A DNA stretch of 64,000 nt, taken from NCBI RefSeq assembly GCF_003952945.1, contig NZ_QXGK01000005.1:90469-154468 (forward strand). Reading direction: 5' to 3'. The translations under genes and the position numbers were made by a program. The stretch is from Bifidobacterium samirii. GTDB lineage: Bacteria; Actinomycetota; Actinomycetes; Actinomycetales; Bifidobacteriaceae. Under the pieces are notes generated by a model, which had not been told where the DNA came from, did not search any database, and saw only the letters and a list, made by a program, of their open reading frames with translations. Shown here piece by piece: positions 8,831 through 18,413 of this stretch (its first letter is position 1; each line of letters opens with the position of its first letter).

Positions 8831-9218
8831 CCCGTACAGGGGATTCGGGCACTGCCCTGCACCGTCCTCCCTTGCGGTGCGTCCGCTCGCTCTCCGTTGG
8901 GTCGCTGCGCGGACGCCCCTCATACCGGGGTCCGTTCCAGACTCGCAGATTCGCCGCCGCGTCGCGGCCCGGCTCCCCCATCCTGTCGTTTCGGGCGCAT
9001 AATCTGCTACCACGATGCGCCCGGCCGCGCCACCGGTTTTGCGTAAACGGCGTTTTCGCGTACGCGAACGGCATGCCCGCGCGCGTCGCGATCGGCGGCG
9101 GCCGGCAGCCGGCGACGGCCGTCCGATGAACTCCCGACGGATTCCCGACAGACTCCCGATGGGCGTGTCAGCGGCGCAATTCCGCCGGTTTCGGCACGCT
9201 TGGCTAGGATGGGGCCAC

Positions 9219-11960
9219 ATGAGCGATCTGAACGCATTGAATCTGGAACCGGGGGCCCTGATCGGCGGGTACACGCTGGTGTCGCGCCTCGGCGCGGGCG
9301 CGATGGGATCCGTCTGGCGCGTCAACGACGGCGGCGGCCAGGAGTATGCGATGAAGATCCTGCGCGATTCGCTGTCGGAGGACGGCGTCGACGACGGTGA
9401 CGACGACGCGCTGCGCGAACGCCTGACGGCCCGCGAGCGCCTGCGCCGCGAGGCGATGGCGTTGAAGCGGGTGAATCATCCGGGTGTATGCGGCATCGTG
9501 GATATGGAGTTGGATGATTCGGTCGCGTTCATCGTGACGGAGCTGATCGAGGGCCGTAATCTGCGTGACGACGTGAAGGCGAACGGCCGCTATACGGGTG
9601 ATGATCTGGAACGGCTGGCGCGCAAGCTGATCGAGGCGGTGAAGGCGGTGCACGCGGCGGGGATCGTGCATCGCGATCTGAAGCCGACGAATGTGATGGT
9701 GGCGGCATCGGGGCCGATCATCGTGGATTTCGGCATCGCGATGTCGGGCGGGGAGAGCCATGTGACGCGCACCGGTCTGGTGATGGGCACGCCGGGGTTC
9801 ATCGCGCCGGAGATCATCGACGGCGCGGAGTCGGATGAGATGACGGACTGGTGGTCGCTGGCGTCGGTGCTGGCGTTCGCGGCGACGGGTGCGCCGGTGT
9901 TCGGCACGAAGCCGATGATGGCGGTGCTGGAGCGTGCGGCCGCGGGCAATGCGAATCTGACGGGTCTACCGGCGGGCACGATGAACGCGTTCCGCGCCGC
10001 GTTGCATCCGGACCGGCGTCGCCGCTGCACGCCGGACCAGCTGCTGCATGCGATCATGATGGACGCGCTCGACCCGTTCGCGTGGCGGGATGCGGCGCTG
10101 GAAAGCGGCGAGATGGGGGTGGTGCACCCTTTTGACGGTTCCGGCGCGGATAATCCGCGTCTGCTGTGGCGTCGCGCGCAGCGTCGTGCGGCCGGCGCGG
10201 GCGGGCGTATGGCCCGCGGGATCGCCGGCGGAGTCGGGACTTCCATATCTGAGGCCGGCGCGGGCATGCCGCCGGCGCCCCCGTCGCCGATCGCCACGGC
10301 GGGTGGCGATCCGTCAGCGTTCGTTGCGCCGTCTTCGATGCCGCCGATGCCGCCGACCGTCGACCGGTCGGCACCGCCCGTCCCACCGGCGCCGTCGACC
10401 GCGTCGGCCGCGGTCGAGCTGCCGACGGATGCGCCGTCGCAGGTGATGGAGATGCTGCCGATGGACGTGCTGTCCGGCGGCGCGCCTGCGTTGGACGATA
10501 CGTCCGCGGATGCGACGCCAGAGACGCCGGCCGACGCGACCGACGCGACCGACGCGACCGACGGGCGTTCGGCGGACCAGCCGTCGGACCCGTCGGGAGC
10601 CGTGCCGCCGGTTCCGCCGGACGAGTCCACGACCGTGCTTTCTCCGGCGGGTTCCGCTGCCGCCGTACCGTCCGCGGAGTCCACGACCATGCCGTCGCCG
10701 GGCGAATCGACGACCGTCCTGCCGCCGGCTGCCATGCCGGCAGATGCGCCTGCCGCCGACAGCGGCGGACGCATCGTACGCAATTCGCGCAATGTGCCCG
10801 CCGCGGATCGTGCGCCCGGCATGCCGGCGGCACCTACGTCGTCGCCGTCGGACGGCACGACCGTGATCGCCGCGCCGGTCACGCCGCCGGGCCGCGTACC
10901 GTCGTTCCTCGCCGGAGCGTATGGATCGGAGACCGCCGCGCGCGGCGAGGCGGCACCGACGTCGGGCGAGTGGACGCAGTCGTCGCTGTTCGACCAGCCG
11001 TCCGCGGACGGCCGCCCGCCGGCGTTCCTGATGGACGGCGACGAACGCTCCGACGACGTCCCCGACGACGACGCATTGACGGAGATCGGCGGCGAGCCGG
11101 TGGATGACGGACCGTCCGGACGCGCGGTCCGGCGCGCGACAGGCACGGCGGCGTCCGGCCCGGCCGGCGACGCGGCGGGCGACGACCGCACCCGGCCCCG
11201 TCGCGGCTGGTTCGGCCGGCGTCTCGACGACGACGCTGACGACACCTACGGTGCGCACGATTCCTACGACCCGTACGGCGACGCCGACGACGCGGATGCG
11301 GCGACGCGGCGCGCCCGCTACCTGTCGGCCGGGTCGGGCGTCGTGACGCTGCTGCTCATCCCGCTCGCGCTGGTCGCGGCGAGCATCCCGCTCGCGGCGG
11401 TGCTGGCGGCAGGCGCGCTGCTGTGGGCGCTGTTCACGTTCGGTTTTTCGGTGGACGCGCGACTGTCGCGCGAGGAGCGCCGCGGCGGCCGCACGTCGAC
11501 CGACGGGCTCGTGCAGGCGGCGAGTCTGCCGTGGCATCTGCTGCGCGCGGCCGGCGCCGCCGCCGCGTGCACGCTCGCATTGGGCGTGTTCATGGTCGTC
11601 GTATCGGCGTTGGCGGCGCTGATCTTCGACCTGCCGACGTCGAACGTCACGTTCGGCCCGTCGTGGCTGACGCTGCCGATGGCCGCCGACGCGCCGCTGT
11701 CGGCCGGCGGCGTCGTGTCGGCCGCGGCGATGGCGGTGGGATGGCTGACGGCGACGTTCTCGCATCGCACGTCGGCCGTACGGCTGGGCGCGGGCGCGCT
11801 CGCCGGTTCCGCCCGCGGCGGTTCGGAGGACGGGTCGCCGACGTCGACGCGCACGATGATCCTGGCGGCTGTCTGGCTGACGGTCACGCTGGCCGCGCTC
11901 ACCGCGATGGGCCTCGGTTCGCCGATCGACTGGTGGCCGTTCGCCGGCGAATCCTGGTGA
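9219..11960 (+). CDS. Serine/threonine protein kinase with C-terminal membrane domain
   Basis: The 913-residue Hanks-type kinase has a glycine loop GAGAMGSV (about 25-32), ATP-binding Lys46, catalytic HRDLKPTN (151-158), DFG (170-172) and an APE-like APEII, so it should be active. A long Pro/Ala/Ser/Asp-rich linker (about 330-690) leads to several hydrophobic segments (about 705-745 and onward), giving a kinase tethered to the membrane from the C-terminal side. ATG 9219 has AGGATGGGG upstream; the frame is open from 9015 without support. The kinase lies upstream of a DsbA-like gene in the same direction, about 140 bp apart. No PASTA repeats are seen, so it is not a PknB-type muropeptide sensor. 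Confidence 0.88.
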   Translation: MSDLNALNLEPGALIGGYTLVSRLGAGAMGSVWRVNDGGGQEYAMKILRDSLSEDGVDDGDDDALRERLTARERLRREAMALKRVNHPGVCGIVDMELDDSVAFIVTELIEGRNLRDDVKANGRYTGDDLERLARKLIEAVKAVHAAGIVHRDLKPTNVMVAASGPIIVDFGIAMSGGESHVTRTGLVMGTPGFIAPEIIDGAESDEMTDWWSLASVLAFAATGAPVFGTKPMMAVLERAAAGNANLTGLPAGTMNAFRAALHPDRRRRCTPDQLLHAIMMDALDPFAWRDAALESGEMGVVHPFDGSGADNPRLLWRRAQRRAAGAGGRMARGIAGGVGTSISEAGAGMPPAPPSPIATAGGDPSAFVAPSSMPPMPPTVDRSAPPVPPAPSTASAAVELPTDAPSQVMEMLPMDVLSGGAPALDDTSADATPETPADATDATDATDGRSADQPSDPSGAVPPVPPDESTTVLSPAGSAAAVPSAESTTMPSPGESTTVLPPAAMPADAPAADSGGRIVRNSRNVPAADRAPGMPAAPTSSPSDGTTVIAAPVTPPGRVPSFLAGAYGSETAARGEAAPTSGEWTQSSLFDQPSADGRPPAFLMDGDERSDDVPDDDALTEIGGEPVDDGPSGRAVRRATGTAASGPAGDAAGDDRTRPRRGWFGRRLDDDADDTYGAHDSYDPYGDADDADAATRRARYLSAGSGVVTLLLIPLALVAASIPLAAVLAAGALLWALFTFGFSVDARLSREERRGGRTSTDGLVQAASLPWHLLRAAGAAAACTLALGVFMVVVSALAALIFDLPTSNVTFGPSWLTLPMAADAPLSAGGVVSAAAMAVGWLTATFSHRTSAVRLGAGALAGSARGGSEDGSPTSTRTMILAAVWLTVTLAALTAMGLGSPIDWWPFAGESW

Positions 11961-12103
11961 CGTCCGCCCCGGCTTCACCCGTGGGCGATACTCACGCGCG
12001 TCCGTTATGATGGGCGCGATCGCAAGGCCGTATCGTCGGTCGCGCAGCCGGGCCGGCGGCGGGAACCGTCGGCCGCGCGCGGGCCGCAGTGGGAAGGATC
12101 ATC

Positions 12104-13081
12104 ATGGCCAAGGGCAACAGGGACAAGAGCCGGGCGGCGAGGCGCGCCGCCGAGGCGCGGGCCGAGCAGGCCGCGCGCGAGCAGGCGGAGCGCGAGCGCC
12201 GGCAGCAGACGGTGATCGGCGCGATCGTGGTGACGCTGATCGTGGCGCTGCTGGCGGTGGGCGGCGTGATGTTCTGGCGTTCGACGCATCAGGCGGCGCA
12301 GGAGGCCGCCGAGGAGGTCAGCGTCGACGATGCGTACCAGGCGGTGCAGGCCGTCTCCGGCAAGCCGGCGCGCGCCGACGACAAGGGCGGCATCATGATC
12401 TCGAAGGACGGCTACGGCACGACGGTGGACGGCGCGCCGACGATCGCGATCTACATGGATTTCATGTGCCCGGGATGCGGCAGCGTGAACCGTCAGCTCG
12501 ACCCGACGCTGGTGAAGCTGGTCGATGCCGGGCAGATCAATCTGGAGCTGCACTTCCTGTCGTTCATGGACCGCTATTCGACGGACGAGTATTCGAGCCG
12601 CGCCGCGAACGCCGCGCTGTACATCGCCGACCATGACGACGATCCGGCGCATCTGCTCGATTTCATCGCCAACATGTACGCCGATGATTTCCAGCCGGAG
12701 GAGGGCAGCGGCTACGAGCCGGTCGGCGACGCCGAGATCCGTCAGCAGGCGATCGACGCGGGCGTCGCGGACGACGTGGCGCAGGCGGCGATGACGCGCG
12801 ACTACGATGATTGGCTCGCCGCGGTCAACGCGTATACGCCGAAGCGTCCGGAGCTGTTCAACACGTCCGGCAACTTCGAGGGCACGTTCACGACGCCGGC
12901 GCTGACGATCAACGGCACGCGCTGGAACCTGTCGGAGGTGAGCGCCGCCGGCATGACGGTCAAGGACGCGTTCCTGGAGTCGATCGGTCTGCCCGCCGAC
13001 AAGCTGGGCGACGGGGCGACGCTGCCGTCGATCGGCGCCGACGGCAAGCCGATCGACGTGATGACCGGCCAGAGCGAGTGA
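12104..13081 (+). CDS. Membrane-anchored DsbA-family thioredoxin-fold protein
   Basis: The 325-residue protein has a very basic, Ala/Arg/Glu-rich cytoplasmic tail (1-35), one membrane helix (about 36-58) and an extracytoplasmic DsbA-like domain with redox motif CPGC at about 122-125 after YMDFM. The C-terminal part keeps the typical TPALTING cis-Pro region. The family makes or shuffles disulfides in exported proteins of actinobacteria. ATG 12104 is preceded by GGAAGGA; an upstream in-frame ATG at 12089 lacks this. It follows the Ser/Thr kinase gene and is followed by a hairpin array. Confidence 0.88.
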   Translation: MAKGNRDKSRAARRAAEARAEQAAREQAERERRQQTVIGAIVVTLIVALLAVGGVMFWRSTHQAAQEAAEEVSVDDAYQAVQAVSGKPARADDKGGIMISKDGYGTTVDGAPTIAIYMDFMCPGCGSVNRQLDPTLVKLVDAGQINLELHFLSFMDRYSTDEYSSRAANAALYIADHDDDPAHLLDFIANMYADDFQPEEGSGYEPVGDAEIRQQAIDAGVADDVAQAAMTRDYDDWLAAVNAYTPKRPELFNTSGNFEGTFTTPALTINGTRWNLSEVSAAGMTVKDAFLESIGLPADKLGDGATLPSIGADGKPIDVMTGQSE

Positions 13082-13135
13082 TTCCGCCGGGCCGTCCCGG
13101 ATCGGAGCCGGTCCGGGACGGCCTGCCCGCCGAAA

Positions 13136-13245
13136 CGTCACAACGCGCGCGCAATCGGACGGTCTGCGTGTCCGTTGCGAAGCAACGACTGTCCGAAACT
13201 TCGCAACGGGCACGCGCGCATCCCGATTGCGCGTCCATAGTGAAG
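13136..13245. repeat. 63-bp hairpin array, 2 units (CTTCGCAACGG type)
   Basis: Two 47-bp imperfect palindromes (13136-13182 and 13199-13245) are offset by 63 bp. The left arm of unit 2 is CTTCGCAACGGGCACGCG; the right arm of unit 1 is GCGTGTCCGTTGCGAAG. The same sequence type occurs at 18414-18526 and 51123-51232. It lies downstream of the DsbA-like gene. The remaining 13246-13413 shows nothing further. Confidence 0.8.
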
Positions 13246-13413
13246 GTCCGATACCCACGGCATCGGACGGCCGGTCACGATACGGGACCATCATCCGGAC
13301 AGCGGATTTCCCCGGCGGCGTAAAAACGGACGCGACACGCACAACAGCGACATTATTAGGAAATTCGTCAAACAAAAAAGCGTGGCCGTTCCGCACCGAC
13401 CCACGGCGCGACA

Positions 13414-13441
13414 TTGAACATTCCGAAAGTGCTGGTATGCT
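13414..13441 (+). promoter_or_regulatory. Probable tRNA-Thr promoter
   Basis: TTGAAC (13414-13419) and TATGCT (13436-13441) are separated by 16 bp and sit 38 bp upstream of the tRNA. Confidence 0.55.
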
Positions 13442-13478
13442 TGTCATTCGTCGCATCCGAGGCATTCGGACGCGGTAA

Positions 13479-13552
13479 GCCTCCTTAGCTCAGATGGCCA
13501 GAGCGGCCGCCTTGTAAGCGGCAGGTCGTCGGTTCGATCCCGACAGGGGGCT
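13479..13552 (+). tRNA. tRNA-Thr (anticodon TGT)
   Basis: A complete cloverleaf can be drawn: acceptor GCCTCCT/AGGGGGC, D arm GCTC…GAGC, anticodon stem GCCGC/GCGGC around CTTGTAA (anticodon TGT), T arm GTCGG TTCGATC CCGAC. The CCA end is not encoded. Confidence 0.95.
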
Positions 13553-13584
13553 CGTCACGCAGAAAAACGGCGTATAGTAGGCAC

Positions 13585-13745
13585 TAGCGTGGTTTTCTGC
13601 GCGGAGTTCTTACCCTGAGTAAGCAACCCAGAAGCTTTCCCCCAACTTGTAGCTTCTGGTGAGTGGGCAGAGCGTTCCCCCAACCGGCTCTGCCCTTGTA
13701 GTGGGGGCGGGTACTTCCCCTTCTCTCCCGCCCCCACTTTTTCTT
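13585..13745 (+). ncRNA. Candidate small RNA with three hairpins presenting C-rich loops
   Basis: Just after tRNA-Thr, a TATAGT box (13573-13578) precedes about 160 nt without a convincing ORF. Two near-identical hairpins have perfect 9-bp stems (13628-13659 and 13665-13695), and both present TTCCCCCAAC in 13-14-nt loops. A third, the terminator hairpin at 13701-13737, has an 11-bp stem and CTTCCCCTTC in its loop. A small CTTAC/GTAAG hairpin occupies 13610-13624. The stems differ in sequence while the loops agree, which is what selection on unpaired C-rich loops would leave. A role in pairing with G-rich ribosome-binding sites is inference. The start is approximate, and co-transcription with the tRNA is possible. 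Confidence 0.6.
13701..13742 (+). terminator. Intrinsic terminator of the candidate small RNA
   Basis: GTGGGGGCGGG and CCCGCCCCCAC pair over 11 bp and are followed by TTTTTCTTT. Confidence 0.85.
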
Positions 13746-13890
13746 TATCTCCTCCCGTCTCTCCTCCCCGACCCAGCCGCCGTTCGGGTTCGGCCGGTAC
13801 AATGCACCCTTGTGCGCATCGCGTCGTCGCGCACGTCATCCCCCTGGACCAGATAGACCGTCCGCAACGTCAGGAAACGAGGTGCACCGC

Positions 13891-15513
13891 ATGGCCAGAC
13901 GATGGACCCCGCAACGATTCGCCCGTCTGCGCCGCATCCGAGTCGCCGCATGCGCGCTCAGCGTGACCGCGATGATGGTCGGCACGTTCGCAGTCGGCGC
14001 GCGCAAGACCGTCGCCGTGACCGTCAACGGGGAGACGACGACCGTCGTCACGTATGCGATGAGCGCCCAGCGCCTGCTCGCCCGGATGGGCGTCGACGTG
14101 AAGACGCACGACCTGGTCGAGTCGAGCGCCGGCGGCGACCGGCTCACCGACCATGCGGTCGTGACCGTGCAGAGCGCCTACCAGACCACCATCACGATCG
14201 ACGGCCAGCGCGTCCCGTTCTGGACGACCGCGACCAGCGCCGCCCAGCTGCTCGGCTTCTTCGAGGCGAACGAGCATGCGGCCGCGAAGATCACCGTCGA
14301 CATCGGCAACATCTACAACAAGCTCACCGGCGGCATGGTCATCGACGCGGACGGCCCGGTCACGGTCATCGCGGACGGCAAGACCTCGGTCGCGCCGAAC
14401 GGCAAGCTGCCGGCCGCGTCGATCCTGGACGCGAAGGGCATCACCGTCGGCAAGGACGACCGCGTCAGCGTCGAACGCGACGGCGACGAGACGATCCTGC
14501 GCGTGCAGCGCGTCACGGTCGGCCAGGAGACACGGATGACGACGGTGACGCACGGCACGCAGACGGTCGTCGACCCGTCGCTGGCGCCGGGCGAATCCGT
14601 CGTCCGCCAGCAGGGCGAGGACGGCCGGATCCGGCAGGTCTACGACGTCACATACGTCGACGGCGAGGTCGAGTCGGAGACGCTCGCCTCCGAAACCGTC
14701 GTCAAGCTGGCGCTCGACACGATCATCGCCGTCGGCCCGTCGAGCGGGTCGAATGGGTCCGATGATGCGGCCGGTTCCGGTGGCACACCCGGTTCGTCCG
14801 GCGGTTCGATGTCCGGCGGCAGCGGCGCGACCGGCGGATCGTCCGGCGCGACCGGCGGCGGCTCATCCGATTCCGGCACGTCAGGCGGCACGACCGGCGG
14901 CGACGGCGGTTCCAATGATTCCGGCGACGGCGGTTCCGGTACGACCGGCGGCTCGACCGACGACGCCGGCAACGGCGGCGGAACGTCGGGCGGAGGCTCC
15001 AATGATTCCGGCAATTCCGGCGGTAGCGGCGACGACTCGGGCGGATCGTCCAACGGAGGATCGTCGTCCGGCGGTTCCGATGATGCCGGCAATTCCGGTG
15101 GGAACTCCGGCGGCTCATCCAGCGGCGGTTCCAGCGACTCCGGCTCATCGTCCGGCGGTTCCGGCGGCTCGTCCGACGGCAGCTCGACCGCACGGCTGTG
15201 GCATCCGACGCCGGCGCAGGCGCAGGCCTATGCGGCGGGCGCGGCGGCCCAGCGCGGCTGGACCGGCGACGACTGGGACTGCCTCGTCAAGCTGTGGAAC
15301 CGCGAGTCGAACTGGCGTTGGGATGCGGAGAACGCATCATCCGGCGCGTACGGCATCCCGCAGGCGCTCCCCGCCGACAAGATGGCGGTGTTCGGCGCGG
15401 ACTGGCGCGACGACGCCGCGATCCAGATCGACTGGGGTCTGGCCTATATCGCGGAACGCTACGGCTCACCGTCCAAGGCGTGGCAGCATTCCGAAGAGGT
15501 CGGCTGGTACTGA
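13891..15513 (+). CDS. Resuscitation-promoting-factor-like cell-wall protein (DUF348–G5–lytic transglycosylase-like)
   Basis: The 540-residue exported protein has a signal or anchor helix at about 17-36 and DUF348/YabE-like repeats (about 38-190, with VTVNGETTTVVTYAMSAQRLL). A G5 domain (about 200-275) is followed by a long Gly/Ser-rich low-complexity spacer (about 285-435) and a C-terminal transglycosylase-like domain (about 440-540) with LWNRESNWRWDAEN, SGAYGIPQA and AWQHSEEVGWY. It probably cleaves peptidoglycan at the surface. ATG 13891 has GAGG upstream. It sits directly upstream of rsmA, as the rpfB-ksgA-ispE order in actinobacteria predicts. The Gly/Ser repeat is likely to vary in length between strains. 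Confidence 0.88.
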   Translation: MARRWTPQRFARLRRIRVAACALSVTAMMVGTFAVGARKTVAVTVNGETTTVVTYAMSAQRLLARMGVDVKTHDLVESSAGGDRLTDHAVVTVQSAYQTTITIDGQRVPFWTTATSAAQLLGFFEANEHAAAKITVDIGNIYNKLTGGMVIDADGPVTVIADGKTSVAPNGKLPAASILDAKGITVGKDDRVSVERDGDETILRVQRVTVGQETRMTTVTHGTQTVVDPSLAPGESVVRQQGEDGRIRQVYDVTYVDGEVESETLASETVVKLALDTIIAVGPSSGSNGSDDAAGSGGTPGSSGGSMSGGSGATGGSSGATGGGSSDSGTSGGTTGGDGGSNDSGDGGSGTTGGSTDDAGNGGGTSGGGSNDSGNSGGSGDDSGGSSNGGSSSGGSDDAGNSGGNSGGSSSGGSSDSGSSSGGSGGSSDGSSTARLWHPTPAQAQAYAAGAAAQRGWTGDDWDCLVKLWNRESNWRWDAENASSGAYGIPQALPADKMAVFGADWRDDAAIQIDWGLAYIAERYGSPSKAWQHSEEVGWY

Positions 15514-15669
15514 TCCGGCACGGCCGCCCCGATCGTGCGGCAGACTGGCGGGCCACCGACCGGCGAGGGCATCCGTCCGCAGCCAAGCACGACGACACGG
15601 GGCCTACCGGACGCTGCAAGACCATACGAAACACGCGAGAATACAGAGAAGACCGACGAAAGGCATGAG

Positions 15670-16623
15670 ATGAACGAAGAGCAGGGCAGGCTGCTGGGCG
15701 CGGCGGACATCCGTCGCATCGCGGCGGACGCGGGCATCAGCCCCACCAAGAAGTTCGGCCAGAACTTCGTGATCGACCCGGGCACGGTGCGCCGCATCGT
15801 GCGCGAGGCCGACGTGACGGCCGACACGCATGTGATGGAGGTCGGCCCGGGCCTCGGGTCGCTCACGCTGGCGATCCTGGAGACCGGCGCGACGATGACG
15901 GCCGTCGAGATCGACCCGCCGGTCGCCGAACGCCTGCCGCGCACGATCGGCGAATACATGCCGGACGCGGTCGACCGCTTCCGCGTCGTCAACCGCGACG
16001 CGCTGACCGTCGCTCCCGCGAACCTGCCGGATTTCAACGACGACGACCGTTTCACGCTCGTCGCGAACCTCCCGTACAACGTGGCCACGCCGATCATCCT
16101 GACGCTGCTGGAACGCTTCGCCAACCTCGACTCGTTCCTCGTCATGGTGCAGAAGGAGGTCGCCGACCGTCTCGCCGCCGAACCGGGCAGCAAGATCTAC
16201 GGCACGCCCAGCGTCAAGCTCGCTTGGTACGGCACCGCACGCCGCGTCGGCAACATCGGCCGCAACGTGTTCTGGCCGGCCCCGAACGTGGATTCGGCGC
16301 TCGTGCGCTTCGACCGTCATAATCCGGCCGCGCAGGCCGCGCTCGTCGGCGACGCCGACCGCAAGGCCACGTTCGCGCTCATCGACGCCGCGTTCGGCCA
16401 GCGTCGCAAGACGCTGCACGCCGCGCTCAAGAAGACCGTGCCCGCCGGCGCGTTCGAGGCGGCCGGCATCGACCCGACCCGCCGCGGCGAGACGCTGACG
16501 ATCGGCGAATTCGCCGCGCTCGCACGCGCGTGCGCCGCCGTCGCCGACACGTACGCCGATACGGCCGCAGCCGCCGACGATGCCGATTCCTCCGACTCCC
16601 AGCCGACCACCGACGCCGAGTAG
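15670..16623 (+). CDS. rsmA: 16S rRNA (adenine1518/1519-N6)-dimethyltransferase
   Basis: This 317-residue KsgA-family enzyme dimethylates two adjacent adenines near the 3' end of 16S rRNA using S-adenosylmethionine. Visible motifs are KKFGQNF (28-34), SAM-binding EVGPGLGSL (57-65) and catalytic NLPYN (133-137). ATG 15670 is preceded by GAAAGG; the upstream frame to 15535 is unsupported. The acidic C-terminal tail (about 297-317) is extra. It lies between the Rpf-like gene and ispE, a conserved actinobacterial order. Confidence 0.95.
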   Translation: MNEEQGRLLGAADIRRIAADAGISPTKKFGQNFVIDPGTVRRIVREADVTADTHVMEVGPGLGSLTLAILETGATMTAVEIDPPVAERLPRTIGEYMPDAVDRFRVVNRDALTVAPANLPDFNDDDRFTLVANLPYNVATPIILTLLERFANLDSFLVMVQKEVADRLAAEPGSKIYGTPSVKLAWYGTARRVGNIGRNVFWPAPNVDSALVRFDRHNPAAQAALVGDADRKATFALIDAAFGQRRKTLHAALKKTVPAGAFEAAGIDPTRRGETLTIGEFAALARACAAVADTYADTAAAADDADSSDSQPTTDAE

Positions 16624-16708
16624 TCCTCCGCCGGTCCGGCCGACGCCGACCCGCCGACGACCGGACCGCACCAGCAGAACCGTTGTGAATCCCCGGAAGG
16701 AGCCCATC

Positions 16709-17629
16709 GTGACGAACCAGCAGCAGCCGTCCGCCGTCAGCGTCGACGTGCCCGCCAAGACGAACCTGACCCTGCACGTGGGCGAGCCGCGCGCCGAATG
16801 GGGCGGCCGCCACGCGCTCGACACGATCTACTGCGGCGTCGGCGTCTACGACACCGTCGCCGTGTCCCGCCGCGCGCCCGGCTCCGGATTCACGTTCGCG
16901 CTGGCCGGCGACCATCTGGGCGACCTCGCCGCACCGGCCGCCGACGCCCTGTCCGACGAGGACGCGCGCCGCAACCACGCCGTCAAGGCGCTGCTCGCCC
17001 TCGCGCAGGCCGCCGGCCGAGAGCCCGACGTCGCGATCCGCCTGACCAAGCGCATCCCGGTCGCGGCCGGTCTGGGCGGCGGATCCGCCGACGCGGCCGG
17101 CGCACTGCTCGCATTGAACATCCTGTGGGCACTCGACTGGCCGATCGACCGGCTGCGCGCGGTCGCCGCCACGCTCGGCGCCGACATGCCGTTCTGCCTG
17201 ACCGGCGGCGTCGCGCACGGCACCGGCTTCGGCGAGCGAATCGACGACATCCCCGCCGATTCGCCGCGCGGCCGCGACCTCGCCGCGCGCGGGTTCGCCG
17301 GCCGTCTGCTCGTCGGCGCGTACGACGACGCGCTGTCCACGCCGGCCGTGTACGCCGCGTTCGACCGGCTCGGCGCCGGCGACGGCGGCGAGAACCATCT
17401 GCAGCATGCGGCCGTCACGCTGCACCCGCGCAGCGGCCTCGCGATCGACGCGGCGAGGGCGGCGGGCGCGACGCAGGCGTTCGTCTCCGGTTCCGGCCCG
17501 TCGGTCGTCGCGTTCACGCCGACGGCCACCGTCGAGGATGCGGTGCGCCGCGCATGGGAGTCGGCCGGCTGCGTCGACCGCATCATCGCCGCCGACGCCC
17601 CGGCTACGCCGCGCATCACCGTCGCCTGA
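16709..17629 (+). CDS. ispE: 4-diphosphocytidyl-2-C-methyl-D-erythritol kinase
   Basis: The 306-residue GHMP kinase of the MEP isoprenoid pathway has an N-terminal AKTNLTLHVG and the ATP-binding motif PVAAGLGGGSADA (118-130). A C-terminal VSGSGPSVVAF is also present. It phosphorylates CDP-methylerythritol at the 2-position in the cytoplasm. The GTG at 16709 is preferred because GGAAGGAG lies 7-14 bases upstream; the open frame before it overlaps rsmA. It is probably co-transcribed with rsmA (85 bp apart). Confidence 0.93.
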   Translation: MTNQQQPSAVSVDVPAKTNLTLHVGEPRAEWGGRHALDTIYCGVGVYDTVAVSRRAPGSGFTFALAGDHLGDLAAPAADALSDEDARRNHAVKALLALAQAAGREPDVAIRLTKRIPVAAGLGGGSADAAGALLALNILWALDWPIDRLRAVAATLGADMPFCLTGGVAHGTGFGERIDDIPADSPRGRDLAARGFAGRLLVGAYDDALSTPAVYAAFDRLGAGDGGENHLQHAAVTLHPRSGLAIDAARAAGATQAFVSGSGPSVVAFTPTATVEDAVRRAWESAGCVDRIIAADAPATPRITVA

Positions 17630-17698
17630 CCACCGGCGTCGGCGTCACGTAGTGCCGCTACTCTTGAACCAGTCTCGTGGGAATGGGAAGGACAAGGA

Positions 17699-18394
17699 AT
17701 GACTGAGCAATACGACGAGAGGCAAGCCCGTAAGGCGTACATGCGACGCCGTCAGCGCAAGGTGTTCGCCGTCGCCGGGTCCCTGCTGGTCGTGCTGCTG
17801 GTGGTCGCGCTCATGTTCTACTTCCACCTGTTCGGGCTGGGCGTGGTGAAGACGTCCGCGACGCAGCCCAACTACGGCGTGACCGCGCCGTGCGTGCCGA
17901 AGGCCGAGGACGGTTCGACGCGCAAGTACGTGGACAACCGCGACGTCAACGTGACGGTGTTCAACGGCACCGCGCACGTCGGCTTCGCGAAGGCGGTGCG
18001 CAACGCGCTCGTCCAGCGCGGCTTCCCGATGAACGACCCGCAGACCTACTACGTGGACGGCGCGCAGAACACCGACCTGGAGCGCACGATGATTCGCTTC
18101 GGCAAGAACGCGATCGCCGAGGCGTACACGCTCAACGCGAACTTCACCGACGCGGTGCTCGTCATGGACGACCGCGAGGACACGAGCGTCGACGTCGTGC
18201 TGGGCGCCACGTTCAACGACCTCGTGCCGGTCGCGGACGTGCCGGGCGCCGACAAGGACATCGCCGACATCGAGGGCTGCGTTGCCGCCGACCAGATGAC
18301 CGGCCTGCCGCACTACGAGGTCGTCGCCGACCCCACCGAGGAGGATGCGCAGGCCGACCAGTCCGCCGACCAGCAGGCCGAAACCGCCCAGTAA
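17699..18394 (+). CDS. Membrane protein with LytR C-terminal domain
   Basis: The 231-residue protein has a short basic N-terminus, one membrane helix (about 22-45) and an extracytoplasmic LytR_C-type domain beginning at VNVTVFNGTAHVGFAKAVRNAL. The tail is Asp/Gln/Ala-rich. LytR_C occurs in envelope proteins, but without the LCP catalytic domain no enzymatic role can be assigned. ATG 17699 has AAGGACAAGGA immediately upstream. It follows ispE by about 70 bp and is convergent with cca; two repeat elements fill the gap. Confidence 0.82.
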   Translation: MTEQYDERQARKAYMRRRQRKVFAVAGSLLVVLLVVALMFYFHLFGLGVVKTSATQPNYGVTAPCVPKAEDGSTRKYVDNRDVNVTVFNGTAHVGFAKAVRNALVQRGFPMNDPQTYYVDGAQNTDLERTMIRFGKNAIAEAYTLNANFTDAVLVMDDREDTSVDVVLGATFNDLVPVADVPGADKDIADIEGCVAADQMTGLPHYEVVADPTEEDAQADQSADQQAETAQ

Positions 18395-18413
18395 CCGCCG
18401 CTTCCCCGCCCCC

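Noticed and set aside
13585-13745. 6S RNA, tmRNA or a known riboswitch
   Set aside because: The fold is three simple hairpins with C-rich loops; there is no large central bubble, tRNA-like domain or riboswitch core that can be recognised.
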